From the NCBI GenBank assembly GCA_039920345.1, contig JBDSDZ010000086.1, positions 1-23,642 of the forward strand: 23,642 nt of DNA, written 5' to 3'. Under the pieces are notes generated by a model. It made no database searches. It saw nothing but the letters and a program-made list of their open reading frames with translations, and was not told the DNA's origin. A program made the translations under genes and the position numbers. Within the stretch, counting starts at the first letter, position 1. Each line of letters begins with the position of its first letter. Below, in pieces: positions 14,017 through 22,922 of this stretch. Origin of the DNA: Croceibacterium_A sp039920345 (lineage in GTDB: Bacteria > Pseudomonadota > Alphaproteobacteria > Sphingomonadales > Sphingomonadaceae).

Positions 14017-16488
14017 ATGAGGGTCCAGAGCCACTGGTCGAACGGAAGCGCCCTTTCGGTGCTCGTAATTGGCATCCTTGCGGCAGGCGCGCAGCCAGCG
14101 GCGGCGCAAGATCAGACGCAGGCCGAATCCTCGAAGGACGACGACAGTCAAGCTGATGACCAGGGCAACCAGATCCTGGTGACGGCGCAGTTCCGCGAGC
14201 AGCGGCTACAGGACGTGCCCATCGCTATCACCGCCATGACAGGCGAGATGCTCGAGCAACGTGGCCTGGGCTCGTTGGCCGATCTCGGCGGTTACGCACC
14301 TAATGTTACGCTGAGGCAGGCGCCAGCGACGTACGGCCCGGCGGTAGCGGCGTTCATCCGCGGCGTCGGCCAGCGCGACACCACGTTCGCACTTGAGCCA
14401 GGCGTCGGAATCTATGTCGACGATGTCTATCTGCCGACACTGCACGGATCGATGCTCAACCTGGTCGATCTCGAACGCGTGGAAATCCTCCGCGGCCCGC
14501 AAGGTACGCTAGCGGGGCAAAACTCCATCGGCGGCGCGATCAAGCTCTATTCGAAGAAGCCGAGCGACACGCCCGATGCGCTGATCTCGGTGACCGTCGG
14601 CAGCTTCAACCGCCTCGAAGGTCGCGCTGCCTCCAACTTCACGATCGTGCCGAACCATCTGTTCGCGCGGTTGTCATTGGCCGCGGTGCACAAGGACGGC
14701 TACGTAACTCGCTACGACTACCGATGCACGCACCCCGGCTCCACGGTGCCGAGCAGTGTCACCAGCACCGATTGCAGGCTCGGCAAAGAGGGCGGCAAAG
14801 CCTATGCCGCCGGCCGCCTGGCGCTGCGCTGGGAACCGAGCTCGGCCGTCACCGTCGACGTCGTCGGTGACATCACGCGAGACGACAGCGGCCCCGGCCC
14901 AACGACGCTACTGTATGTCGGTCGACCCGCGGTGCCGGGCTCAATGCTGACTGGCGTCGCGACCCCGCCGCTGGCGGCATACACCCTTAACGGCAATGTC
15001 TACGGAACCACCACGGGCTCGCCCTTCGTCAGCTATTCGCCATACGGCAATTTCGCCCAGGACACGTTTACCAACAGCCGATACGTCAGTTACGAGAACT
15101 ATGCCGATCTCGCCCCGCGCGATGGCTCGGCTCCGTGGCAAGCGCCGCTCAAGGCCGCAATCAACACCTGGGGCCTCTCGGGCACCATCAGTGCCGACTT
15201 GACAGATCACGTCAACCTGACGTCGATCACGTCCTATCGCCAGTTCGATGGAGAGTACTCGTCCGGAGACGGATCTCCGCTGACGCCGACGCTCCAGGCC
15301 AGCCAAATCTTCAACCACCAGTTTAGCCAGGAAGTGCGGCTTAATGCCGAGATCGCCGACAATCTCAATGTCACCGTCGGCGGCTTCTACCTCGACAAGA
15401 CAAGCCGCAATCGCACGCGCGTGACGTTGACCACGCTGGGCTTTATCGAGGACAACTCGGTCCCTTCGACCACCAAGGCGGTGTTCGCCAATGCCGAGTT
15501 GACCCCAATCCCGCCGCTGACACTGATCGGCGGCATACGTTACACCGATATCGAAAAGACCTTCATCTACGGCCGATTTGGAGTGCCGGGTTCGTCGACT
15601 GGCGGGGCCGTGCCTTCAGCGCTCGCGCCGCTGAACGGGCTGCGCGGCAGCTTCAAGGGGGACCGCGTCGACTACCGAGCGGCGGCGCAGTTCCACTTCA
15701 CGGATAACGTGATGGCCTACGCGCAATTCTCCACGGGCTTCAAGAGCGGCGGCATTAACCCGCGGCCCTTTTTCCCGGCGCAAGCACTGCCGCACGACCC
15801 GGAGACGCTCAGGGCGTACGAGGCTGGGTTCAAGACCGACTTCTTCGGTCGGCGCCTTCGCTTGAACGGCGCCGCCTTCCTCAACAAGTACGAGAACATT
15901 CTCGTCACCGTCTCCAGCTGCCCGCTTCCCGGAGTGCCCGCAGCGCCGTGCGCGCTGCCGCTCAACGCCGGAGCCGCTGACGTGAAGGGCTTCGAACTGG
16001 AGTTAAGCGCGCGGCCGATCGACGGGCTGTCGATTGACGCCTCGCTCGCGTATCTCAACTTCAAGTACACCTCGATCAGCGCGATTGCCGCCAGCGCCGG
16101 GATCGGACTCGAGGATGAAGGTGTCTATATCTCGCCGTGGCAGTGGAGCATCGGCGCGCAGTACGACATCGATCTCCATGGCATTGGCACGCTGACGCCG
16201 CGCGTCGATGCCACCCACGAGGACGCGTTCAATCGCAACTCCAACAACGTCGACGCGGTGACCGGGGGACGTGACATTTTCGGTCTGATCAAAGGACGGA
16301 CTCTGGTCAACGCGCGCCTGACTTACGCGACAGCCGACGGCGACTGGGAACTCTCGGGCGAGGTCCGCAACCTGACGGACAAGTTCTACTACTCCGACAT
16401 CTTCGACAACCGCGGCTCGACCAACTCCATCCAGGGCTCGCCGGCCGAACCGCGGACGTGGGCGATGACGGTGCGTCGCCGTTTCTAA
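14017..16488 (+). CDS. TonB-dependent receptor (outer-membrane), head of right arm
   Basis: An 823-residue TBDR. The signal peptide runs to about residue 30 (PAAA-QD). A strongly acidic linker follows, then a TonB box at about 51-57 (NQILVTA), a plug with FREQRLQDVPIAITAM and the VEILRGPQGTLAGQNSIGGAI signature, and a barrel with terminal RRRF. The plug signature has AGQN where the left receptor has FGRN. GGGGGAT precedes the ATG by a normal distance. It starts the transcript that continues 24 bp later with the TauD-type dioxygenase, then the ThDP enzyme, MFS transporter and DUF3237 gene. The receptor probably brings in the compound that the dioxygenase attacks (inference). It is not closely similar to the left receptor outside family motifs, so the divergon is unlikely to be a simple duplication. 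Confidence 0.95.
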   Translation: MRVQSHWSNGSALSVLVIGILAAGAQPAAAQDQTQAESSKDDDSQADDQGNQILVTAQFREQRLQDVPIAITAMTGEMLEQRGLGSLADLGGYAPNVTLRQAPATYGPAVAAFIRGVGQRDTTFALEPGVGIYVDDVYLPTLHGSMLNLVDLERVEILRGPQGTLAGQNSIGGAIKLYSKKPSDTPDALISVTVGSFNRLEGRAASNFTIVPNHLFARLSLAAVHKDGYVTRYDYRCTHPGSTVPSSVTSTDCRLGKEGGKAYAAGRLALRWEPSSAVTVDVVGDITRDDSGPGPTTLLYVGRPAVPGSMLTGVATPPLAAYTLNGNVYGTTTGSPFVSYSPYGNFAQDTFTNSRYVSYENYADLAPRDGSAPWQAPLKAAINTWGLSGTISADLTDHVNLTSITSYRQFDGEYSSGDGSPLTPTLQASQIFNHQFSQEVRLNAEIADNLNVTVGGFYLDKTSRNRTRVTLTTLGFIEDNSVPSTTKAVFANAELTPIPPLTLIGGIRYTDIEKTFIYGRFGVPGSSTGGAVPSALAPLNGLRGSFKGDRVDYRAAAQFHFTDNVMAYAQFSTGFKSGGINPRPFFPAQALPHDPETLRAYEAGFKTDFFGRRLRLNGAAFLNKYENILVTVSSCPLPGVPAAPCALPLNAGAADVKGFELELSARPIDGLSIDASLAYLNFKYTSISAIAASAGIGLEDEGVYISPWQWSIGAQYDIDLHGIGTLTPRVDATHEDAFNRNSNNVDAVTGGRDIFGLIKGRTLVNARLTYATADGDWELSGEVRNLTDKFYYSDIFDNRGSTNSIQGSPAEPRTWAMTVRRRF

Positions 16489-16512
16489 TCCAGCCGTAAG
16501 CAGGGAATTGTC

Positions 16513-17460
16513 GTGATCATCACAGAAACTATGGCAGCGGTGACGCCGCCCGAGCCGATTGTCGCGGGGCTGCCAATGCCAGCATTCCGCCGCATTGAAG
16601 TCCAGCCGATCACAGGTGCCTGTGGCTGCGAGATTTCAGGCGTGGACCTGCGTCAGCCGCTGAACGACGAAATTCTGACTGAGGTCATGAAAGCGTTCGA
16701 ACACTTCCTGGTGATCGTCTTCCGGGACCAGAATCTGACGCCCGAACAGCACAAAGCGTTCACGCGGTATTTCGGGCCGATCACCGAACTTCCCCAGGCG
16801 CCGACATACGGAGACATCCATGATATGCAGGAAGTGCGGCGCGAGGCCGACGAGCCCGAAAACGTGGTGCCGTCGTTTGAGCACTTCCACACCGACAGCC
16901 CATTCCTTCTGCGGCCGCCATTGTGCGTCGTGATGCGTGCCCTTGAGGTCCCGCGGTACGGCGGCGACACCGCTTTCTCAAACGCTTACCTCGTCTATGA
17001 GCAGCTTTCCGAGGGCATGAAAGCGCTCTTGGACGATCTACAGGTTGTCTATTCGGGCAAGGAAATATGGGCCCGGAACGAGTTGCTCCCTCCCGAGAAG
17101 CGGTTGCGCTTGCGCGAAGAGCACGGCTTCAAGGAAGACGAACTCGAAAACATTCATCCGGCTGTGCGAATACACCCGGTTACCGGGCGGAAGGCACTGT
17201 TCGCCACAACAGCTTATTTCCAGCGGTTCGTCGGCTGGAGCGAGGGGGAGAGCCGGGCGCTGCTCGACTACTTGCAGAAGCTCGCACAACACCTTCACTA
17301 CCATTGCCGGGTGAAATGGCGGAAGGACACCTTGCTGGTCTGGGATAATCGCTTCCTGCTCCACCGCGGCGTGCATGATTTCCAATATGAACGACGGCAT
17401 TTGGTGCGCACGACCGTTATGGGCGAAAGGCCCCTCGGCCCTCGCGACTGGCCGGCGTGA
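16513..17460 (+). CDS. TauD/TfdA-family Fe(II)/2-oxoglutarate-dependent dioxygenase
   Basis: A 315-residue cytosolic oxygenase that uses 2-oxoglutarate and O2 to hydroxylate its substrate; TauD and TfdA hydroxylations lead to C-S or ether bond cleavage. The facial triad is visible: H126 and D128 (in HFHTDSPF) and H284 (in WDNRFLLHRGVHD). R299 (HLVRTTV) is placed to bind 2-oxoglutarate. GGDTAFSN (about 150-157) is another family block. Length is slightly above the usual 280-300 because of an N-terminal extension of about 25 residues. The start is GTG at 16513, with AGGGA about 7 nt upstream; ATG at 16531 is the alternative but lies far from that site. The stop is 16 bp before the ThDP enzyme start. 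The substrate is unknown, and sulfonate use is not indicated because no sulfonate transporter is near. Confidence 0.92.
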   Translation: MIITETMAAVTPPEPIVAGLPMPAFRRIEVQPITGACGCEISGVDLRQPLNDEILTEVMKAFEHFLVIVFRDQNLTPEQHKAFTRYFGPITELPQAPTYGDIHDMQEVRREADEPENVVPSFEHFHTDSPFLLRPPLCVVMRALEVPRYGGDTAFSNAYLVYEQLSEGMKALLDDLQVVYSGKEIWARNELLPPEKRLRLREEHGFKEDELENIHPAVRIHPVTGRKALFATTAYFQRFVGWSEGESRALLDYLQKLAQHLHYHCRVKWRKDTLLVWDNRFLLHRGVHDFQYERRHLVRTTVMGERPLGPRDWPA

Positions 17461-17476
17461 CAAGGGTTGCCTGGCT

Positions 17477-19105
17477 ATGAAGGTCAGCACGGCCGTGGCC
17501 GAGGTGCTCCGGCGCGAGGGCGTCGAGGTCATCTTCGGCTACCCGCGAAACGCTGTCCTTGAAGAAGCGGCAAGTCTCGGCATCCGGCCAATCATAGTTC
17601 GCCAGGAGCGTACCGGCGTGCACATGGCTGATGCGCTTTCGCGTCTGACGCGAGGCCGCAAGATCGGTGTCTTTGCCATGCAGCACGGCCCCGGCACCGA
17701 AAACGCCTACGGAGGCGTGGCTCAAGCCTACGCTGAATCGGTGCCCGTCCTGGTCCTGCCGCAAGGCTATGCCCGGCGGATCGCATTCGTGCCGGACAAC
17801 TACAACAGCTCGATCTCGATGCGCGACGTGACCAAGCATGCCGAACCGATCACGGATGCTCGGGAAGTAGGAAACGTCCTTCGACGTGCGTTCACACAGC
17901 TGCGTAATGGCCGAGGGCGACCTGTGCTGGTCGAGATGCCGTGGGACGTGCTTGACGAACAATTGCCCGCTCCCTTGGACTATGTTCCAGTGGTTGGTTG
18001 CAAGACAGCGCCCAGCGCTATCGAAGTCGAGGTCGCGGCCCGGCGTCTCGTCGAGGCCACGCGACCGCTGATCTTCGCCGGCCAGGGGGTTCATTGGGCC
18101 GGAGCATATGACGAACTGCGGCAGCTAGCCGAACTGCTGGGGGCGCCCGTGGCGACTAGCCTTGCCGGCAAGAGCACTTTCGATGAAACACATCCGCTCG
18201 CGCTCGGAGCAGCGGGTGCTGCCTTGCCTGGCCAACTGCGGCATTTTCTCGATCGGGCCGACCTCATCCTCGGCATCGGCTGCAGCTTTTCCGAAAGCGC
18301 TTTCGCCGTCGGCATGCCTTCCGGCACGCCCATCATTCACGCGACGCTGGACCCAGCCGATCTCAACAAGTCGGTGCGTTGCGAGCAGGGCCTAATTGGG
18401 GATGCGCGGCTCACCCTGGAAATGCTCGTTGACTGTTGCCGCACGCGTCTCGGCGCCACACGCGACATAGCGCCGGTCGGCCGGGAAATCGCAAAAGCCG
18501 AAGCGCTCTGGTTTAAACAATGGCAGCCGCTGCTCGAATCTGATGCGGCCCCCCTCAATCCCTATCGCGTGTTGTGGGAGCTTCAACGGACTGTTGATGT
18601 CGCCAATACAATCATCACGCATGACGCGGGGAGCCCACGCGATCAGCTAACCCCGTTCTGGAAATGCACCACGCCGGGAAGCTACATCGGTTGGGGCAAG
18701 TCCACCCAGCTCGGCTACGGCCTTGGCCTTGCCTTGGGGGCAAAGCTTGCCTGCCCCGACAAGCTGTGCATCAATGTCTGGGGCGATGCCGCCATCGGCT
18801 TCACCGGCATGGACTTCGAAACCGCCGTGCGAGAGCGGCTGCCCATCCTTTCGATACTTTTGAACAATAGTGCGATGGCAATCGAGCTGCCGGTGATGCC
18901 GGTCGCGACAAGGGACTACCGGGCAACCGACATTTCGGGCGACTATGCCGCCTTTGCTAGGGCCCTTGGCGGGTACGCGGAGCGCGTGGAAACCCCCGAA
19001 GGAATCGCGCCCGCGATCAAGCGCGGCGTCAAGGCGACGCTCGAGGGCAAGCCTGCCTTGCTCGAATTCATCACTTCGTGCGAAACGCGTATCTCGAAGG
19101 GGTAA
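17477..19105 (+). CDS. Thiamine-diphosphate-dependent enzyme, acetolactate synthase-like (decarboxylase/lyase)
   Basis: 542 residues with the three-domain order of the acetolactate synthase/benzoylformate decarboxylase superfamily: N-terminal PYR domain (about 1-165), central domain (about 185-320) and C-terminal PP domain (about 365-530). E44 (VRQERTGVHMADA) is the cofactor-activating glutamate. That argues against glyoxylate carboligase, which lacks it. The ThDP/Mg motif runs from G436-D437 to N463-N464 (WGDAAIGF ... LLNNS). The usual FGYPGG is FGYPRN here. ATG at 17477 is chosen, with AAGGG upstream; the frame opens at 17375 inside the dioxygenase gene. There is no small regulatory subunit nearby, so it is not branched-chain biosynthesis. 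With a 2-oxoglutarate hydroxylase directly upstream, a 2-hydroxyacyl lyase or decarboxylase role is possible but unproven. Confidence 0.9.
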   Translation: MKVSTAVAEVLRREGVEVIFGYPRNAVLEEAASLGIRPIIVRQERTGVHMADALSRLTRGRKIGVFAMQHGPGTENAYGGVAQAYAESVPVLVLPQGYARRIAFVPDNYNSSISMRDVTKHAEPITDAREVGNVLRRAFTQLRNGRGRPVLVEMPWDVLDEQLPAPLDYVPVVGCKTAPSAIEVEVAARRLVEATRPLIFAGQGVHWAGAYDELRQLAELLGAPVATSLAGKSTFDETHPLALGAAGAALPGQLRHFLDRADLILGIGCSFSESAFAVGMPSGTPIIHATLDPADLNKSVRCEQGLIGDARLTLEMLVDCCRTRLGATRDIAPVGREIAKAEALWFKQWQPLLESDAAPLNPYRVLWELQRTVDVANTIITHDAGSPRDQLTPFWKCTTPGSYIGWGKSTQLGYGLGLALGAKLACPDKLCINVWGDAAIGFTGMDFETAVRERLPILSILLNNSAMAIELPVMPVATRDYRATDISGDYAAFARALGGYAERVETPEGIAPAIKRGVKATLEGKPALLEFITSCETRISKG

Positions 19106-19110
19106 TCCTC

Positions 19111-20454
19111 ATGGCCGACGGCTCTCTGTCCTCACCGCTGCCCAGCTCGGCATCACCGCCGAGTACGGCCACGGCGGCCGTGAATGACAAAGACTGGACC
19201 TTCGCCACTTCGTATAGCCTGGCCTTCCTCACCTTTGTCTCCGCGTTCAATTATCTCGACCGCTCGCTACTTGGCCTGGCGCTCCCGGCGATCAAGTCCG
19301 AAATGCAGGTCAGCGACACTGCCCTCGGCCTCGTTTCGGGGCTCGCCTTCGTTTTGTTCTATTCGCTTCTTGGCGTGCCGATTGCCTGGCTCGCCGATCG
19401 TTGGAACCGGCGTAACATCATCGCGATCGGGTTCGCCTTCTGGAGCCTGATGACGATGCTTACCGGATGGGTTGCCGGCATCTGGCAGCTCGCCGCCGCC
19501 CGATTCTTGATGGGCGCCGGAGAAGCCTGCGGGCTTCCTCCCTCCAATTCGATGATTTCCGACCTGTTTCGCAAGGAGCGTCGACCGCTCGCGCTGTCCT
19601 TGTTCGGCATGGGTAATTCCATCGCCCTGATGGTGTTTTTCCCGCTGCTCGGTTGGCTTGGTGAGCGTTACACTTGGCGCGCCATGTTTGTCGTCGCAGG
19701 CGCGGTCGGCCTCTTGTTCTCCGGGCTTTTCTACTGGTCTGTTCCCGAGCCGAGACGTTCCGCCGCAAGTGCCACCCGCGCTGCCGCCCAAGAAGGCCTG
19801 ATCGCGTCGCTGGCGGTCCTGGCGCGGATTCGCGCCTACGTGGCGCTGGTGGCCGCAGGCACCTTCATGGGCCTCAACGTCTTCGCCGCGAGCGTGTGGA
19901 CGCCAACCTTTCTCGAACGCGTACACGGTTTGTCGCTGGGCGAGGTGGCATCGACGATCGGACCGATCCGCGGTGCATTCGGCCTCGCGGGGGTCCTGCT
20001 CGGCGGATTAGTCATCGACCGGCTCATTCCGCGCGCGCCTCGCTGGCGAGTGAACATTCCTGCACTTGCCTGTTTGCTGCTTGCGCCGGTGGAAATCGTC
20101 TTCCTGATGGCAGACGAGCGCTGGGTCTGGCTCGCGGCCTATGCGGCGTCGGCATTCCTCACGCTGGTCCATCAGGGCCCGGTGTTCGCACTCGTTCTCG
20201 AGATCGTTCCGGCTCGAATGCGTGCCGTGGCGATTGCGACACTACTGCTTTGCTCGGCGTTGCTGGGCCAAGCGATCGGACCTTTGCTGGTCGGTGCGAT
20301 CAACGATGCGTTGGCCCCGACGCTCGGCGCGCTCGCAATCCGTTATTCGATGCTGATCCTTGCAGCGACAGCGCTGCTGGCGGGCTTCGCTATCCTGGTG
20401 GCTGGTCGATGGCTTCAAGACCAGGACCTGAAGGCCGCCGATGGATCGGAGTGA
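19111..20454 (+). CDS. MFS transporter, 12-TM (spinster-like/organic-anion type)
   Basis: 447 residues with about 12 hydrophobic segments after a polar Ser/Pro/Ala-rich N-terminus of some 30 residues. The MFS motif A-type loop between TM2 and TM3 is GVPIAWLADRWNRRNII (about 88-104). An FNYLDRSLLGLALPAI start to TM1 is typical of the sphingomonad spinster-like MFS proteins that accompany TBDR catabolic operons. It probably moves the substrate or a breakdown product across the inner membrane, completing the route begun by the TBDR (inference). The start is ATG at 19111, 5 bp after the previous stop, with AAGGGG upstream; the longer frame from 19078 would overlap the ThDP gene. It overlaps the next gene by 14 bp. 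Confidence 0.92.
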   Translation: MADGSLSSPLPSSASPPSTATAAVNDKDWTFATSYSLAFLTFVSAFNYLDRSLLGLALPAIKSEMQVSDTALGLVSGLAFVLFYSLLGVPIAWLADRWNRRNIIAIGFAFWSLMTMLTGWVAGIWQLAAARFLMGAGEACGLPPSNSMISDLFRKERRPLALSLFGMGNSIALMVFFPLLGWLGERYTWRAMFVVAGAVGLLFSGLFYWSVPEPRRSAASATRAAAQEGLIASLAVLARIRAYVALVAAGTFMGLNVFAASVWTPTFLERVHGLSLGEVASTIGPIRGAFGLAGVLLGGLVIDRLIPRAPRWRVNIPALACLLLAPVEIVFLMADERWVWLAAYAASAFLTLVHQGPVFALVLEIVPARMRAVAIATLLLCSALLGQAIGPLLVGAINDALAPTLGALAIRYSMLILAATALLAGFAILVAGRWLQDQDLKAADGSE

Positions 20455-20947
20455 GCCCGCTATGCCCGCAGGCGCCGATCACCCGTTCGCACCGCGCTTC
20501 GAGTTCGCCTTTACCGTGAACATTGAGCTGACCGCGTCCGTCTGGCTCAAGCCTTCGAGCATGGGTGCAACAAGGGCGGGTATTTGGGCGGCGTCAGGCA
20601 CTTTCGAAGGTCCGCGTATCCGCGGCCGCGTGTTGCCGATGAGTGGCGGGGATTTCCCGCTGGTACGCCCCAACGGCGTGATCGACTTCGATGCCCGCTA
20701 TTTCCTCGAGGCGGACGACGGCACGCCAATTTACCTGCAAAGCCGCGGCTATCGCTGGGCCGAGGATGACGCGATGGAGCGGATCGCGCGCAACGAGCCC
20801 GTCGAGCCGCACGAATACTATATGCGCGTCTCACCGAAGTTCGATGTCCCCGATGGACCGCACGCCTGGCTCGGAAAGCACATCTTCGTCGGTGTCGCGG
20901 AAAAGATCCCCAAGGCGAACCGCATCCACTACTTCATGCTGCTGTAG
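20441..20947 (+). CDS. DUF3237-family protein
   Basis: 168 residues of the DUF3237 (UPF0311-like) family, a small cytosolic beta-rich protein of unknown function that often accompanies catabolic operons. Family blocks are visible: G-T-F-E-G-P-R-I-R-G-R-V-L-P with SGGDF, the NGVIDFDARYFLEADDGTPIYL region (about 78-100), EPHEYYMRVSPKFD, and AWLGKHIFVGVAE near the end. Most of the normal 150-residue family length is present. ATG at 20441 has GAAGG 6 nt upstream and overlaps the MFS gene by 14 bp. ATG at 20462, with GGAG 10 nt upstream, would shorten it by seven residues and is equally possible. The stop lies inside the 3' end of the convergent hydrolase gene (14-bp overlap). It is the last gene of the right arm. 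Confidence 0.85.
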   Translation: MDRSEPAMPAGADHPFAPRFEFAFTVNIELTASVWLKPSSMGATRAGIWAASGTFEGPRIRGRVLPMSGGDFPLVRPNGVIDFDARYFLEADDGTPIYLQSRGYRWAEDDAMERIARNEPVEPHEYYMRVSPKFDVPDGPHAWLGKHIFVGVAEKIPKANRIHYFMLL

Positions 20948-22619
20948 CCCCGTCAATCCTTGCCGGGATGACCGGCACCAGCAGGTGGCTGTCGTATTGA
21001 CCGCCCGTGTGGATCACGTGCCCGCCGAGGTTACGCAGATCCTCGTGGCGCGCGAATGGCAGGTTCGGCAGGGCGTCGCGGTAGATGTCCATTCCCTTGA
21101 CCACGACCCGCAGGATTTCCCCTGGACGGAAGAGCGTGGCGGAAGGCCAGATTTCAATCTCGACAGCCACGACCTCGCCCGGTTCGAGAAGCTGCTCGTG
21201 CAGGTGCGTGTGAACCGGCTGCCAAGGCGCCGATCGCACTGGATCCAGTGCCCGGTGGCTCGCGCGCAACCAGCCGAGCGCGACGGGCCCGTTGTCGTAA
21301 AAAGCATAGAAGTGGAAGCCGACCGTGGCGCCCTGCGCATCGACCTTCTGAAGGGCGACGAACAAGTCCATGTCGTCGCCCTGTTCGGCTTCGATCCACA
21401 GTTTCAGCTTCATGTAACCGGTGAGTTCCGTCTCGGCGGCGAAGGTGTAATCGAAGATGGCTTCGCCCATTTCGTCGACCGATTCATAGCGCACGGCCGC
21501 CTCCGTCGCACGCGGCGCGTCGTCGAGCGAACCTGTTTCCGCGTTCAGGTAAAGCGGCCGGTAGTCAGTGCGGGCGAGAGGCCATTCGTCTTCGGCTCGC
21601 CAGCGTGAGTCTTGCGTGCTCTCGCGCACCTCCAGTCGCACCCGTGGCCAGCTCTTGACGGTGTTGTCCTGACCCATCAGGAAATGGTCAAAGAAGGCAG
21701 CCTGCTTCTCTCGGCTTTCCGGCCTGTAGTAGTTCGCCCACTTCTTCTGCCCGTGCACCTCGAGCCACTTTTGGGACGAACGCATCCGCCGCCACGCCTC
21801 GATCGTCCCGCGCGTATGCAGGCCCTGGTCCGACCAGCTAGCGACCACGAAAGCTGGCGTTTCGATCGCTTCGAGCGCGATCTCCTTGCTACGCCAGTAA
21901 TCGTCATACAGTGGATGCGCTTGTACGTTAGCGCCTGTGTCTTCAGTGCGGTTGAGCGAGAAGCGCAAGTTGTCCGAGCCCCGCGGTAAGAAACCGGTTT
22001 CGCGGATGCCGCCGTGGTAAGCGAACTCGCGGTACCAGTCCGAGAATCCCTCCCAAGGATTGATGGCGGCAAGATGGGGCGGGTTCAGCGAGGCGACTAG
22101 GTACTGGATGGCCGCGAGGTAGGAAACGCCAGTCATCCCGACCTTGCCGTTGCTCCACGGCAAGGTCGCGAGAAATTCGATGCAGTCGAAGCAGTCCTCG
22201 CCCTCCCCAATCCCGTTGTGGCGCAGTTCCCCGTCCGACAGCCAGGCACCGCGGGGATCCGGGTAGACAACCGCATATCCGCGCGGGCACCAGAACTTCG
22301 GGTCGGGTGCCTCGAAGGCAGTGAAGCGCGATATCCAACCGGGCTCTACTCCGGCCGGCGGCCAAAGCTTGTCGGACAGGCCGTGCTTTCCGTACGGGCT
22401 CCAGCCCAACAGGATCGGCAGGCTCGTATTTCTTGCTGCCGCGGGCCGATAGATGTCGACGAGGATGATCACTCCGTCGCGCATGGGGACTGGAACGTTG
22501 CGCTCGATCAACAGGCCTTCGTCTTGCCAGCGTTCGTAAGCCCGCGAAGGTAGTGGGGGTTTGTTAGGTGCGCTTGCCGGGTCCACCCCTTCGCGCATGA
22601 TAAGCTCGCAATTTGACAC
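20934..22619 (-). CDS. CocE/NonD-type alpha/beta hydrolase (X-Pro dipeptidyl-peptidase S15 family)
   Basis: A 561-residue serine hydrolase of the CocE (cocaine esterase)/NonD group, which cleave esters, amides and similar bonds. The catalytic triad is readable: S166 (GMTGVSY), D264 (WSDQGLHTRG) and H289 (LEVHGQKKW). Y76 (WSPYGKH) fits the oxyanion tyrosine. The C-terminal jelly-roll domain (about 330-550) contains the usual P-L-Y-L and L-G-W-L-R-A-S-H-R blocks. No signal peptide is seen, so it is probably cytosolic. The start is GTG at 22619, with AAGGGAG upstream; ATG at 22598 is an alternative. It converges on the DUF3237 gene with a 14-bp overlap and has its own upstream region. An ester or amide may be hydrolysed before or after the dioxygenase step (inference). 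Confidence 0.93.
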   Translation of the reverse strand: MSNCELIMREGVDPASAPNKPPLPSRAYERWQDEGLLIERNVPVPMRDGVIILVDIYRPAAARNTSLPILLGWSPYGKHGLSDKLWPPAGVEPGWISRFTAFEAPDPKFWCPRGYAVVYPDPRGAWLSDGELRHNGIGEGEDCFDCIEFLATLPWSNGKVGMTGVSYLAAIQYLVASLNPPHLAAINPWEGFSDWYREFAYHGGIRETGFLPRGSDNLRFSLNRTEDTGANVQAHPLYDDYWRSKEIALEAIETPAFVVASWSDQGLHTRGTIEAWRRMRSSQKWLEVHGQKKWANYYRPESREKQAAFFDHFLMGQDNTVKSWPRVRLEVRESTQDSRWRAEDEWPLARTDYRPLYLNAETGSLDDAPRATEAAVRYESVDEMGEAIFDYTFAAETELTGYMKLKLWIEAEQGDDMDLFVALQKVDAQGATVGFHFYAFYDNGPVALGWLRASHRALDPVRSAPWQPVHTHLHEQLLEPGEVVAVEIEIWPSATLFRPGEILRVVVKGMDIYRDALPNLPFARHEDLRNLGGHVIHTGGQYDSHLLVPVIPARIDGATAA

Positions 22620-22922
22620 TCAAGCTCCCTTGCCAATTATCCCGACAGCCGGTGGAATGCACAGGCAATATAAGCGATCAGCGTATTCAACCCGCGGCGT
22701 GCTCGGAATTCCGACCAACAGCGGCAGAGTGCGCCCAATCTATCGCACGTCTGGGGCTTCGGGTCCGCTGGGTCTGCGGATGACGAAATGGCACAGGAGA
22801 TGCCAAAAGACAACTATCTGTTCTCTATTTGTTTTCACTCCTTCCACAGCGCAGGCAGAACTGCGCCCCTTTCAGGGGGCAGGGTGCCCGAAGGCGAAAT
22901 TATGTCTGCTTGGGTGACTGTC
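22620..22922. other. Gene-free stretch between hydrolase gene and tRNA
   Basis: 303 bp in which I find no convincing gene. A 118-codon open frame on the plus strand runs through it but has no family-like features. A 12-bp perfect palindrome, TCGGAATTCCGA, lies at 22703-22714, about 85 bp upstream of the hydrolase start, and could be an operator. TATATT-like sequence near 22670 on the minus strand could serve as its -10, but no matching -35 is clear. Confidence 0.5.
22861..22882 (-). terminator. Weak candidate terminator after tRNA-Leu
   Basis: CTGC-G-CCCC-TTTCA-GGGG-GCAG forms a GC-rich hairpin with one bulged base, about 40 nt beyond the tRNA 3' end on the minus strand. No U-tract follows, so termination is only suggested by position. 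Confidence 0.3.

Noticed and set aside
13894..14151. Minus-strand frames across the central control region
   Set aside because: They cover the operators and the start of the right TBDR; AT-rich operator repeats and leader hairpins explain the sequence better.
16513..17460. Taurine dioxygenase (tauD) as a specific name
   Set aside because: The family motifs fit, but no sulfonate transporter or sulfur-starvation genes are nearby and the TBDR/ThDP context points to carbon catabolism.
17477..19105. Glyoxylate carboligase acting on glyoxylate released by a TfdA-type ether cleavage
   Set aside because: That enzyme characteristically lacks the activating glutamate, which is present here as E44.
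22561..22917. 118-codon plus-strand frame
   Set aside because: It begins inside the hydrolase gene antisense, lacks a ribosome-binding site and recognisable motifs.
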